The notes beneath the pieces are model-generated. The model had not been told where the DNA came from. It searched no databases and saw nothing but the letters and a program-made list of their open reading frames with translations. From positions 1 to 64,000 of the forward strand of contig CAJFFD010000002.1 of assembly GCA_904373255.1 (NCBI GenBank): a DNA stretch of 64,000 nucleotides, written 5' to 3'. The position numbers were made by a program, and so were the translations under genes. Position 1 is the stretch's first letter, and each line of letters opens with the position of its first letter. The stretch is from an uncultured Clostridia bacterium (GTDB lineage Bacteria > Bacillota > Clostridia > Christensenellales > Borkfalkiaceae). Shown here one piece after another: positions 37,202 through 49,155 of this stretch.

Positions 37202-39028
37202 TTGATCAGGAACGATTTAAGGAACGTGGCGATCATCGCGCACGTCGACCACGGCAAGACGACGCTCGTGGATCAGATGCTCAGGCAGAGCGGAACATTC
37301 CGGGAAAATCAGGTCGTTGAAGAGAGGGTGATGGATTCCAACGCCCTCGAACGCGAACGCGGCATCACGATCCTCGCAAAGAACACATCGGTTCATTATC
37401 ACGGCGTCAAAATAAATATAATCGATACCCCGGGTCACGCCGATTTCGGCGGTGAGGTGGAGCGCGTGCTCAAGATGGTAAACGGCGTATTGTTGCTCGT
37501 TGACGCGGCGGAAGGCCCCATGCCGCAGACCCGCTTCGTCATGCAGAAGGCGCTCGAACTCAACCACAAACTTATTATCGTGGTAAACAAAGTCGACCGC
37601 CCCGACGCGCGCATCGCGGAGGTGCAGGACGAAATTCTGGAACTTCTCATCGATCTCAACGCCTCCGACGAACAGCTCGACAGCCCGATCGTATTCTGTT
37701 CGGGAAGGGCGGGTACAGCGTCGCGTTATGCGGATAAAGAGGGCAAAGACCTCACGCCGCTCTTTGACACGATATTGAATCACATACCGCCCATGACGGT
37801 GGATGAAACGGCTCCTCTGCAGATCCTTGTTTCCTCGATCGACTATAACGATTATGTCGGGCGTATCGGCATCGGCCGTATCGAACGCGGAACCGCAAAG
37901 GCAAATCAGGAAGTTGCCGTCTGCAACCACAACTCTGTAGGTCAGGTCAAACGCGGAAAGCTCGTCAACCTTTACCAGATCGAAGGACTTGCGCGGGTAC
38001 CTGCCGAAACGGCACAGGCGGGCGATATCGTCTGCTTTTCCGGGTTAGAAGGTATTAACATCGGCGATACTGTCTGCGCACCCGAGTGCGTGGAGGCGGT
38101 ACCGTTCGTCAAAATCAGTGAACCGACCGTTGAGATGACCTTCTCCGTCAACGACAGTCCGTTTGCCGGCAAGGAAGGGAAGTTCGTCACCTCCCGCCAT
38201 TTGCGCGAACGGCTGTACCGCGAACTGCTTAAGGACGTTTCGCTGAAAGTGGAAGACACCGATACTGCGGAAGCGTTCAAAGTGAGCGGCCGCGGCGAAA
38301 TGCACCTCTCCATTTTGATTGAAACGATGCGCCGCGAGGGATATGAATTTCAGGTAAGCACCCCGCGCGTACTGTATAAGACCATTGACGGGCAACTTTA
38401 TGAACCGATCGAGCGCCTGATCGTCGACGTTCCCGAGGAGGGAACGGGCGCAGTATTCCAAAGCATGGGCGAACGCAAGGGCGAGCTCGTGCATATGAGC
38501 GCGGTCGGTTCGCGCATGCGCCTCGAATTCCTGATTCCGGCCCGCGGTCTGTTCGGCTATAAAAGCGAATTCCTCACCCAGACGAAGGGAGAGGGCGTCA
38601 TGAACTCCATATTCTTTGAATACCAGCCGTACAAGGGCGATCTGAAGCGGCGCGATACCGGCTCGCTCGTCGCCTTCGAATCGGGCGAGGCTGTCACCTA
38701 CGGGCTGTATAACGCGCAGGATCGCGGAATTCTGTTTATCGATCCGGGTACGCAGGTTTACGAAGGAATGGTCGTCGGCGTATCGCCCAAAACGGAAGAC
38801 ATCAACGTCAATGTCTGCAAGAAAAAGCACATGACGAATACGCGCGCGGCGGGAAGCGACGACGCGATGCGACTCAATTCGCCCAAAAAGATGAGCCTTG
38901 AAGAGTGCCTCGAATTTCTCAACGACGACGAGCTGTTGGAGGTCACGCCCGTGTCGCTCCGCATCCGCAAGCGCATCCTCGACAGCGAGCTTCGCGCCAA
39001 AGCGCGCGCACGCGAAAAGAAAGCATAA
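37202..39028 (+). CDS. typA: Translational GTPase TypA/BipA (TTG start)
   Basis: NVAIIAHVDHGKTTLVDQMLRQSGTFRENQ; DTPGHADFGGEVER. Confidence 0.96.
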   Translation: MIRNDLRNVAIIAHVDHGKTTLVDQMLRQSGTFRENQVVEERVMDSNALERERGITILAKNTSVHYHGVKINIIDTPGHADFGGEVERVLKMVNGVLLLVDAAEGPMPQTRFVMQKALELNHKLIIVVNKVDRPDARIAEVQDEILELLIDLNASDEQLDSPIVFCSGRAGTASRYADKEGKDLTPLFDTILNHIPPMTVDETAPLQILVSSIDYNDYVGRIGIGRIERGTAKANQEVAVCNHNSVGQVKRGKLVNLYQIEGLARVPAETAQAGDIVCFSGLEGINIGDTVCAPECVEAVPFVKISEPTVEMTFSVNDSPFAGKEGKFVTSRHLRERLYRELLKDVSLKVEDTDTAEAFKVSGRGEMHLSILIETMRREGYEFQVSTPRVLYKTIDGQLYEPIERLIVDVPEEGTGAVFQSMGERKGELVHMSAVGSRMRLEFLIPARGLFGYKSEFLTQTKGEGVMNSIFFEYQPYKGDLKRRDTGSLVAFESGEAVTYGLYNAQDRGILFIDPGTQVYEGMVVGVSPKTEDINVNVCKKKHMTNTRAAGSDDAMRLNSPKKMSLEECLEFLNDDELLEVTPVSLRIRKRILDSELRAKARAREKKA

Positions 39029-39089
39029 AAGACGTATAGCGCAACATACAATATTCCCGAAGAGTATTTGCTCGGAGGGAATATTTTTT

Positions 39090-39347
39090 ATGGAAGAAAC
39101 AAAACTGCAGACGGCGCTCATCGAACAGCAGAAAAAGATAACGATAACGGGAGTGGAGAGCGTCGATGCCTTTTCGCCCCGTCAGATTTCACTCACGCTC
39201 GATAACGGCAAGGCTGTCATTGTCGGAGACAACCTGAAAATCGTCAATTTCTCCAAATCGAACGGCAACTTTGCCGCGGTCGGGAAAATCGGCGGCATAC
39301 GCTTTGCCGCAAAACAGGAAAAACTATCCAAAAGGCTGTTCGGATGA
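39090..39347 (+). CDS. yabP: Spore protein YabP
   Basis: ITITGVESVDAFSPRQISLTLDNGKAVIVGDNLKI. Confidence 0.88.
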   Translation: MEETKLQTALIEQQKKITITGVESVDAFSPRQISLTLDNGKAVIVGDNLKIVNFSKSNGNFAAVGKIGGIRFAAKQEKLSKRLFG

Positions 39348-39868
39348 ATGAGGGAAATCAGCTATATATCCTGACAGCCTGTATGCTGGCAGGCATTGTT
39401 GTCGGACTGCTCTACGAAATTTTTTCGCTGTTTCGCTTTTTTGTAAAAAATAAAGCCGCGCAGACCGTTGCCGATATTCTCTTTTTCATTTTGGCGGGAG
39501 GCGTATTTGTCGGGGCGGCGGTACTGTTTCGCCTGCCGGATATGCGGATATACATGCTTGCTGCGGCACTTGCCGGACTTTGGCTGTATACAAAAACATT
39601 GCACAGAACAGTTGCCTTTTTTGCCGGAAAATTGTATAATAAATGCAGGAGCGTGTGCAAAGACTTGGCAATGCGCGCGGCGGCATACCATGAAAGAAGA
39701 AAAATTCAAAAGAATCGTAGTCGGAGTCACGGCAGCAGCCGTCATTCTGCTCGCCATACTTCTCGTTTACATGATCTACCAGTTGATTGCCATTTCCGTC
39801 CGGGAGAAGCGCATCGCCGAACTGGAAGAGCAGTATGCCTATTGGGAGCAGTATGTAAAAGAAAATGA
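39344..39868 (+). CDS. yabQ: Spore cortex protein YabQ; C-terminal 60 aa overlap the next gene out of frame
   Basis: Four hydrophobic segments, GLLYEIFSLFRFF; order yabP-yabQ-divIC. Confidence 0.8.
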   Translation: MNEGNQLYILTACMLAGIVVGLLYEIFSLFRFFVKNKAAQTVADILFFILAGGVFVGAAVLFRLPDMRIYMLAAALAGLWLYTKTLHRTVAFFAGKLYNKCRSVCKDLAMRAAAYHERRKIQKNRSRSHGSSRHSARHTSRLHDLPVDCHFRPGEAHRRTGRAVCLLGAVCKRK

Positions 39869-40040
39869 AGGAAAAATCGAGGTGTACGAAGGTCTTGCCT
39901 GGTTAGAGATCATCGCGCGTAAATTAGGTATGCTCGGCGCAGGCGATTACGGCAAGGATGCTTCTGTTTCTTTTGAAGACGGCGCTCTTTTGAAAATTTC
40001 CGACAGCGGAGAGATCCTATATGAAATATGCGGTGATTGA
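39690..40040 (+). CDS. DivIC/FtsL-type septum formation initiator
   Basis: N-terminal TM then coiled coil RIAELEEQYAYWEQYVKENEG; EIIARKLGMLGAGD. Confidence 0.8.
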   Translation: MKEEKFKRIVVGVTAAAVILLAILLVYMIYQLIAISVREKRIAELEEQYAYWEQYVKENEGKIEVYEGLAWLEIIARKLGMLGAGDYGKDASVSFEDGALLKISDSGEILYEICGD

Positions 40041-40884
40041 CATCGGTTCCAATTCCGTCCGCCTGCTTCTGTGGGCGGACGGTCATACTTTATGCAAGAA
40101 AGTGAATACTACGCGTCTGGCGGAAGGCTTGACTTTTACAGGAAAACTTTCGCGGGAGGCAATGGAGCGCACAGCTGCGGCAATTGCCGGTTTTGCGAAG
40201 GAAGCCGAACGCGAAGGCGCCGAAAGGCTGTACGCATTCGCCACGGCGGCGGTGAGGAGCAGCAAAAACGGCGCTGATTTTGTACAGCTCGTCAAGGATT
40301 TGTGCGGCATTGAAGTGGACGTCGTTGCAGGGCAAGAGGAAGCCGAACTCGGGCTGACCGGCGCACTGGGCGGGCAGGACGGAGGCATCATCGACGTTGG
40401 CGGCGCAAGCAGTGAAGTTACTGTCGGGAAGGGCGGTAAAATTATCTATGCCGTCAGCGCAGACATCGGCGCGGTACGGCTGAAGGACGCCTGCGGCGAG
40501 GACAGGCAAAAGCTGGAAAAATTTATTGCCGAAAAAATAGCCGTCTACGGGCAGGTGCCTCATTGTGAAATGACGGCAATCGGCGGCACGGCGACTTCGC
40601 TCGCCGCTCTCGAATATGCGGTGGAGCCGTACGATCCCGCGCGTATTCACGGAACACTTCTCCACGCGGAACGCATTCTGTTCTGGGCGGACAAACTCCT
40701 GTCCATGCCGCAGGCGGAGCGATTGAAGCTCAAAGGCATGGATAAAAAGCGCGCCGATATTTTGGGGGGCGCAGCGCTGCTGCTGTACTCTGTAATCTGT
40801 TTTATCGGGGCGGAAGAAGTGCGGATAAGCGAGCAGGACAACCTGGAAGGGTATCTGTTCCGGAAAATACGGGTGAGCTTATGA
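40021..40884 (+). CDS. Ppx/GppA-family phosphatase
   Basis: AVIDIGSNSVRLLLW; IIDVGGASSEVTVG; IGGTATSLAAL. Confidence 0.92.
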   Translation: MKYAVIDIGSNSVRLLLWADGHTLCKKVNTTRLAEGLTFTGKLSREAMERTAAAIAGFAKEAEREGAERLYAFATAAVRSSKNGADFVQLVKDLCGIEVDVVAGQEEAELGLTGALGGQDGGIIDVGGASSEVTVGKGGKIIYAVSADIGAVRLKDACGEDRQKLEKFIAEKIAVYGQVPHCEMTAIGGTATSLAALEYAVEPYDPARIHGTLLHAERILFWADKLLSMPQAERLKLKGMDKKRADILGGAALLLYSVICFIGAEEVRISEQDNLEGYLFRKIRVSL

Positions 40885-42014
40885 ATCGCATTGCTGAAAA
40901 AATTGCCCGCATTTTCGATGTTGTTGCCACATTTGCGATCGGGGGCGTTGTCGTATGGTTGGGGTGCAAACATTATTACGAACAGCTTGATTCGGTACTC
41001 CTCATCCTTTGCCTGATCGGCGGCGGAATCGTATCGAGTGCGGTGTGCCGCATTTTTCATGAGTTAGGGCATATTCTCATCGGATTGATCTGCGGTTTCC
41101 GCTTTAACAGTATGAGGGTCGGGTTTATTTATCTTTACCGCGACGAAGGAAGGCTTCGCGTCGCCGCCAGACGCTTGCCCGAGTCTCTTGCGGGCGCGAC
41201 GGAGATGCTCCCGAAAAATGCGGACAACCTGTACGGCAAGTATCTCGCGGTTGTGTGCGGAGGACTTGCGTTTTCGCTTCTGTTCCTTGCGGGGGCAGAA
41301 TTGGCGCTCGATTTTTACAGGCAGCTGCCGTTTGCCGCTTACGCACTCATCTGTACCGCATTACCGTACGCCTTCCATATTTTCTTTTACAATGTACTGC
41401 CTTTTAACGACGACAATCTTGATACGGACGGCGCAATGCTCAAAGGTCTAATCAAAAAAGAGCCGTCTTATCTGACGGCAGTCAATATTTTGGCGATCGA
41501 GGCTTATCTTTACCAGGGTTTTACGCCGTCCGAAATCGACAAACAGTTGTATTTCGGTGCGCCGCAGCTTCCCGAAGACGACCTGAATTTCATCCTCCTG
41601 ACGAATTACAGGCTCTCGTACTATATCGATGCGGGTGACAGGGAAAACGCCGCAAAAGCGTGCCAACGCCTTGAAGATCTTCTCGAATATGTACCTCAAT
41701 ACTATAAAAACGATATTACGGCGGATATCCTTTATTGCAAATGCCGAAGAGGGGATTACGAAGGCGCGCGTAGGCTTTATCCGCAGGTCAGGCTGTATTT
41801 AAAAGGCGAGGGTTCTTTATCCGCTCACCGTATTTCCGCCGCATACGAGCTGTATGTGAACGAAGACAAGGGCGCCGCCCTGCGGGAACTGAATGCAGCC
41901 GAAGAAAAGGCGGAAAGCTATTATATCAAAGGATTGGGTAAATACGAGCATAAACTGCTCGAAGGTATTCGCAATGATATCAAGACAGATATTTTTTACG
42001 AACCTGTTTTATAA
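40881..42014 (+). CDS. M50-like membrane metalloprotease with C-terminal helical-repeat region
   Basis: FHELGHILIG (HExxH) and NVLPFNDDNLDTDG; remaining ~200 aa look helical and repeat-like. Confidence 0.55.
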   Translation: MNRIAEKIARIFDVVATFAIGGVVVWLGCKHYYEQLDSVLLILCLIGGGIVSSAVCRIFHELGHILIGLICGFRFNSMRVGFIYLYRDEGRLRVAARRLPESLAGATEMLPKNADNLYGKYLAVVCGGLAFSLLFLAGAELALDFYRQLPFAAYALICTALPYAFHIFFYNVLPFNDDNLDTDGAMLKGLIKKEPSYLTAVNILAIEAYLYQGFTPSEIDKQLYFGAPQLPEDDLNFILLTNYRLSYYIDAGDRENAAKACQRLEDLLEYVPQYYKNDITADILYCKCRRGDYEGARRLYPQVRLYLKGEGSLSAHRISAAYELYVNEDKGAALRELNAAEEKAESYYIKGLGKYEHKLLEGIRNDIKTDIFYEPVL

Positions 42015-42054
42015 AAGGTAAAAAGGCGAGGTCGAAATGTACCTCGCCCCTTTT
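42015..42054. terminator. Bidirectional terminator between convergent genes
   Basis: AAAAGGCGAGGT CGAAATGT ACCTCGCCCCTTTT. Confidence 0.6.
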
Positions 42055-42067
42055 ATTTTGCGGGTGG

Positions 42068-42223
42068 TCAGCATAGTTTATGTGCATTGCCGTAACAATG
42101 CGGGCATACCCCGTCAGCTCCGCCGCAACAGCCTTCACAGAGAAACGCCCCGCATTCGCGGCACTCATATATCTCGCTTCCGTCGCATTCCTTTCCGCAA
42201 TTGCAACACCGGAATTTTTCCAT
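42068..42223 (-). CDS. 51-aa Cys-rich (12 Cys) putative zinc-ribbon protein
   Basis: Manual translation: MEKFRCCNCGKECDGSEIYECRECGAFLCEGCCGGADGVCPHCYGNAHKLC; GGAGG 14 nt upstream; below the size cutoff of the ORF track. Confidence 0.65.
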   Translation of the reverse strand: MEKFRCCNCGKECDGSEIYECRECGAFLCEGCCGGADGVCPHCYGNAHKLC

Positions 42224-42491
42224 AAATTGTTCACATGCCTCCGTTTCGCTTTATTTTCAAGTATGGAACAAAGGCTCTTTTTTTATTCGTGCAGGTGCGG
42301 AAATGCCGTCGGGATTTTCACGCTCCGCTGTCATCAGTCAAAAAAATCATTTTCGAGCCGCAGAAGGCTGTTTAACGGCGTTAAATGCGGTCACTTAAAA
42401 TTTTAATCAAAAATCGACGGTAAATCGCTTCCGTTTTCGGGCAAAATATGCTATAATTATAAGGTAAAAAATCCGCGACTTTTAATCGTAA

Positions 42492-44417
<1,926 letters not shown>

Positions 44418-44426
44418 GGTTGAACG

Positions 44427-47027
44427 ATGGCGAAAAAAGAGACAAGTCCGGAACTTACCGAAGAGTTTAAAAAGACTCTGGCAATGACAAACATGATCGA
44501 CGTCGAGGTGGACGACGAGCTGAAAAAGTCCTTCATTGCCTATGCAATGGCGGTTAACGTCAGCCGTGCCATTCCCGACGTGCGCGACGGGTTGAAACCC
44601 GTGCATCGCCGCATTCTGTATTCCATGCACGAGATGGGGTTGTATAACGACAAGGCGTACCGCAAGTGCGCCCGTATCGTCGGCGATGTATTGGGTAAAT
44701 ATCACCCGCACGGCGACAGAGCCGTCTATGACGCGCTCGTGCGCTTGGCGCAGGATTTTACCATCAATTTCCCGCTCGTGGACGGGCACGGAAACTTCGG
44801 CTCCGTCGACGGCGACCCGCCCGCGGCAATGCGTTATACCGAGGCGAGGATGTCCAAACTCGCGGCGGAAATGCTGCGCGACCTGGATAAAGAAACTGTC
44901 GATTATTATCCGACGTTCGACGATACCGGGATGCAGCCGTGCGTTTTGCCCGCACGATTCCCGAACCTGCTCGTAAACGGCAGCGACGGCATCGCGGTTG
45001 GCATGGCGACGAATATCCCGCCGCACAACCTCGCCGAAGTCATCGACGGGGTCATCGCGCAGATCGATAACCCCGAAATCTCCATCGATGAATTGATGGA
45101 ACATATCCCCGCACCGGATTTCCCGACGGGAGCGATTTTGATGGGCAGGGCAGGCATCAAACGCGCCTATCGCACCGGCCGCGGCAATTATATTTTGCGC
45201 GCCCGCTGCGAAATAGAGGACTATACTTCGGGCAACACCCAACGCACACGCATCGTCGTAAGCGAAATCCCGTACCAGGTCAACAAGGCAAAGCTGATTG
45301 AAAACATTGCCGATTTGGTTAAAGATAAGCGCATCGAAGGCATTTCCGACATACGCGAAGAATCCGACCGCGACGGTATGCGCATCGTCATCGAGTTGCG
45401 CAAGGATGCGAACGCTCAGGTCGTTCTTAACCTTCTGTACAAGCACACACAACTGCAGACCTCCAACGGCATAATCTTGCTTGCACTTGTGGACGGCGAG
45501 CCGAAAGTGCTCAATCTCAAGGAGTGCATACATTATTATATTGAACATCAGAAAGACGTCATCGTCCGCCGCACAAAATATGACCTGAACAAGGCAGAGG
45601 AGCGCGCGCACATCGTCGCGGGACTCGTTCTTGCGCTCGCGAATATCGACGAAGTCATCGCCATCATCAAGCAATCGGCGGATAAAAACGTTGCCTGCGA
45701 GAAGTTGATGCAGGCGTTTGAACTTTCGGACAAGCAGGCGAACGCGATCCTTGAAATGCGCTTGCAGCGCCTGACGTCCCTGGAAGTCGAAAAACTGCAG
45801 GAAGAGTTGGAACAGTTGGAACGCACGATTGCCGACCTGAAAGATATTCTCGCAAATGAGCAGAGAGTTCTCGACATCATTAAGACTGACCTTTGCACCA
45901 TCCGAGACAGTTATCCAAGCGAACGCAAGACGGAACTTTCCTATGACTACGGCGAGATCGACGTCGAAGACCTTATAGAGGAAGAGGAAGTCGTCATTTC
46001 GATGACGCATTCCGGCTACGTCAAACGTCAGCCGGTTGCCGAATACAAGGCGCAGCGTCGCGGTGGGATGGGCGTCACTGCGCACAAACCGAAGGAAGAG
46101 GACTTCGTTGAAAAGCTATTTATCAGTTCCACGCACGACAATATTCTGTTCTTCTCCAGCTACGGAAAAGTTTACTGCATCAAAGGTTACGAAATTCCCG
46201 AGGCGCAGCGCCAGGCGCGAGGTCGCGCAATCGTCAATCTTTTGCAGATCGAGCAAGACGAAAAGATCACAGCGGTCATTCCTTTGGCAAAAGATACGAC
46301 CGGATATATTGCAATGGCAACGCGCAACGGGCTTATCAAAAAGACGTCGCTCGAAGAGTTCGAAAATATTCGCAAAGTCGGCAAAATCGCAATCAAGATC
46401 AACGAGGGCGATGAACTGATCTCTGTTCAGTTTACAACCGGCGAAGATGAACTGATTATCGCATCCCGCGAGGGCAAGTGTATCCGCTTCAGCGAAAAAG
46501 ATGTACGCCCGATGGGCAGGGATACGCAGGGCGTCAAAGCAATGAATCTCGGGGAATCGGACAGGCTCGTCGACATGCTTGTTGTCAAACCCGATTGCCA
46601 GATCCTGACGCTGACCTCAAAGGGATACGGCAAGCGTTCCGATGTCGAGGACTACCGTTTGCAGGGACGCGCGGGGAAGGGCATTAAAGCCGGCGTATTC
46701 AACGAAAAAACAGGGTACCTCGTCAACTTGAAGATTGTCAATGAGAACGAGGACATTATGATCATCTCGAATAACGGAACAATTATCCGGATGCATGTAT
46801 CGGATATTTCCATGATCGGCAGAAATACGCAGGGCGTGCGCGTTATGCGGCTGAAGGATTCGGAGGTCGCGACAGTTGCCGTTGCGCCGCGAGAGGAAGA
46901 CGAGCCGGAGCAGGCGAATGGCGCAGACGATAACGAATCGATTGCCGACGCCGAGACATTGACCAAACCCGAAATCGAATCTCAAACGGATATTCTGATG
47001 GAAAACGATTCTGAAGACAGCGAATAG
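44427..47027 (+). CDS. gyrA: DNA gyrase subunit A
   Basis: [35 protein letters not shown]-like [15 protein letters not shown]-terminal blade repeats. Confidence 0.97.
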   Translation: MAKKETSPELTEEFKKTLAMTNMIDVEVDDELKKSFIAYAMAVNVSRAIPDVRDGLKPVHRRILYSMHEMGLYNDKAYRKCARIVGDVLGKYHPHGDRAVYDALVRLAQDFTINFPLVDGHGNFGSVDGDPPAAMRYTEARMSKLAAEMLRDLDKETVDYYPTFDDTGMQPCVLPARFPNLLVNGSDGIAVGMATNIPPHNLAEVIDGVIAQIDNPEISIDELMEHIPAPDFPTGAILMGRAGIKRAYRTGRGNYILRARCEIEDYTSGNTQRTRIVVSEIPYQVNKAKLIENIADLVKDKRIEGISDIREESDRDGMRIVIELRKDANAQVVLNLLYKHTQLQTSNGIILLALVDGEPKVLNLKECIHYYIEHQKDVIVRRTKYDLNKAEERAHIVAGLVLALANIDEVIAIIKQSADKNVACEKLMQAFELSDKQANAILEMRLQRLTSLEVEKLQEELEQLERTIADLKDILANEQRVLDIIKTDLCTIRDSYPSERKTELSYDYGEIDVEDLIEEEEVVISMTHSGYVKRQPVAEYKAQRRGGMGVTAHKPKEEDFVEKLFISSTHDNILFFSSYGKVYCIKGYEIPEAQRQARGRAIVNLLQIEQDEKITAVIPLAKDTTGYIAMATRNGLIKKTSLEEFENIRKVGKIAIKINEGDELISVQFTTGEDELIIASREGKCIRFSEKDVRPMGRDTQGVKAMNLGESDRLVDMLVVKPDCQILTLTSKGYGKRSDVEDYRLQGRAGKGIKAGVFNEKTGYLVNLKIVNENEDIMIISNNGTIIRMHVSDISMIGRNTQGVRVMRLKDSEVATVAVAPREEDEPEQANGADDNESIADAETLTKPEIESQTDILMENDSEDSE

Positions 47028-47047
47028 CACAAGAACAGCTTAACCCA

Positions 47048-47085
47048 CCTGCCCGCAAATGAACTTCATTTGCGGGCAGGCTTTG
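47048..47085 (+). terminator. Hairpin after gyrA (16-bp arms)
   Basis: CCTGCCCGCAAATGAA C TTCATTTGCGGGCAGG CTTT. Confidence 0.65.
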
Positions 47086-47168
47086 CAATGATTGGCAACA
47101 TGGCAAAAAAATAGTAGTTTTTAAAGACCTGCAAACGCAACGTATTGAATTTTTCCGGAGGAAACGCC

Positions 47169-47518
47169 ATGAAAAAGTGGTTCGACGAAGAATATTCCTT
47201 TGAAATTGAGGTTACGGGGTTTTTACGGGGAGATCGCACTGAACATTATTGCAGAAACGGCGAGGAGATCGGAGACCGATATACCTGTACTTATGGATGC
47301 CCGGTCAATCGAGACGGTCAGGGGATTTGCTCCAAAACCATGATGATGTTATATATCCGATTATGGAATCGGTTCGGAGCGGCGGCGATCTTGAAAACAT
47401 TGGCGGCGACGGTAAATACAGTAAAACGATCGTCTGTCCGGACGGATGCGTCGTATTTCGTCTCACCGCCAAAAAAATTGGCTCGAAAAACTTTTTTCGA
47501 GATGGTTTGCTGAAATAA
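47169..47518 (+). pseudogene. TIGR04076-like small protein with a frameshift in a TATATAT run
   Basis: Frame 1 MKKWFDEEYSF...GICSKTMMMLY then frame 2 (Y)PIMESVRSGGDLENIGGDGKYSKTIVCPDGCVVFRLTAKK. Confidence 0.65.
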
Positions 47519-47752
47519 ACTTCCGGGACATGGAGTTAGTTATTAAAACCTGATAGTGCAGATGTGCTTACTCAAAAGAGAAGAAGTCGCATAAAAGAAG
47601 GTGTAAAAAGAGGCACCAAAGCTGTTTCCGTTTTGTTTGCAATATGCAATAGAGCGCAGTTATAAAACTGAAATTTAGCGAAAAAATATAGCAGAAGAAG
47701 TTTGAAAGTGGGGAATAGATAAATCCCCATTTTTCTATCAACTCGAATAGCT

Positions 47753-47790
47753 TTATCTATGCGTAAAACACAGCTTTTACGCATAGATAA
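47753..47790. repeat. Perfect inverted repeat, 16-bp arms, 6-nt centre
   Basis: TTATCTATGCGTAAAA CACAGC TTTTACGCATAGATAA; no T tract next to it. Confidence 0.9.
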
Positions 47791-47993
47791 CGATAAAAAC
47801 TCTTTAAAATACAGGGAGTTAATAAATACTTATTTAAAAATCATAAAATCTCAAAAAACGACGAAACACGGCGAGTTCTATAACGTATCACATCGTTTCG
47901 CATCGTTGAATATGCGATTTTGGGCAGATATGCATACGAAAAAGCCTATAGCGTTGTTTGTGACAGAAAAATAAATCAAAAAATTATTTAGGA

Positions 47994-48022
47994 TTGCTTT
48001 TTACAAGAATTTGCGTTATAAT
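47994..48022 (+). promoter_or_regulatory. Promoter of the Xer-type recombinase gene
   Basis: TTGCTT-17 nt-TATAAT, 7 nt before ATG 48030. Confidence 0.55.
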
Positions 48023-48029
48023 TGTTACT

Positions 48030-49082
48030 ATGAATGAAAAAAATTTCTATCAATCGCGCAATCAAAAAAATCTGGAAAAGATCCAGTACCTTTTGGAAGA
48101 ACTTCCTCCCTTTGTGGAAGACTATTTTGTAGGAATTGAAAACCAAACGAGTACTTTGACAAGATTAAACTACGCCTACGATCTTCGCATATTTTTCGAT
48201 TATCTTGTGAAAAAGGTTTTTCGCGGTAAAACCGTTTTGGATTTATCCTTGAATGACCTCGAACGCATTCAGGCGTATGATATTGAACGATTTTTGAGTT
48301 ATCTGAACCGCTATAGCTTCAACGGAAAAGCGGAAAGTTGCAGCGAACGCGCTAAAGCGCGAAAATTGTCGTCGGTGCGCGCGATGTTTAAATATTTTTT
48401 CTCCAGAGAACGCATTCAGGTTGACAATGCCGCAAAAGTATCCCTTCCCAAGATTCACGAAAAAGAAATTATTCGCCTGGAAGTAAACGAGGTTGCCGAT
48501 CTTTTAAATTGCGCGGATTCCGGTTCAGGCATGACGGAACACCAGCAGGCATTCCACGAAAAAACAAAAATTCGGGATGTTGCAATTTTGACGCTTTTTT
48601 TAGGCACCGGAATCCGAATCAGTGAGTTGGTTGGATTAAACAATGAGGATATCGACTTTACAAATTATAGCTTCCGCGTGACTCGAAAAGGCGGTAATCA
48701 AACAATCCTCTATTTTTCGGACGAAGTCGCCGATGCTTTGGCTAAATATATTGCATTTAAGGAAGAATGCAAAGATATTCCCGAAGGCGAGCATGCTCTG
48801 TTTCTTTCCTTGAAAAAGAATCGCATCAGCATACGCGCTGTCGAAAATCTTGTAAAAAAATACAGCCGTATTATCGCTCCGCTGAAAAAAATTTCGCCAC
48901 ATAAATTGCGAAGCACCTACGGTACGCAATTGTATCGGGAAACTAAAGATATATATGTCGTCGCCGATGTGCTCGGGCATAAAGACGTGAACACAACCAA
49001 AAAGCATTATGCCGCCATCAGCGAAGATATACGTCGTTCGGTTGCAGGAAAGGTAAAATTGCGCGATAATGACGATAAATAA
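48030..49082 (+). CDS. XerS-like tyrosine recombinase
   Basis: GTGIRISELVGLNNEDI, TRKGG, SPHKLRSTYGTQLY, LGHKDVNTTKKHY; longer N-terminal domain resembling XerS. Confidence 0.85.
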   Translation: MNEKNFYQSRNQKNLEKIQYLLEELPPFVEDYFVGIENQTSTLTRLNYAYDLRIFFDYLVKKVFRGKTVLDLSLNDLERIQAYDIERFLSYLNRYSFNGKAESCSERAKARKLSSVRAMFKYFFSRERIQVDNAAKVSLPKIHEKEIIRLEVNEVADLLNCADSGSGMTEHQQAFHEKTKIRDVAILTLFLGTGIRISELVGLNNEDIDFTNYSFRVTRKGGNQTILYFSDEVADALAKYIAFKEECKDIPEGEHALFLSLKKNRISIRAVENLVKKYSRIIAPLKKISPHKLRSTYGTQLYRETKDIYVVADVLGHKDVNTTKKHYAAISEDIRRSVAGKVKLRDNDDK

Positions 49083-49155
49083 CTCATTTTATCGCATTTA
49101 TGTGTGACATAGTACTATATATAACCGTAAAAATATTAAAATTGAGACATATTTA

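Noticed and set aside
41980-42234. 84-aa minus-strand ORF listed in the track
   Set aside because: Overlaps the 51-aa Cys-rich frame, which has a much more convincing pattern; this frame has no motif and runs into the upstream terminator.
47572-47974. ORFs on both strands starting MRK..LRID around 47759-47784
   Set aside because: Both starts lie inside the perfect palindrome, which explains the mirrored peptides; the remainder is AT-rich with no motif.
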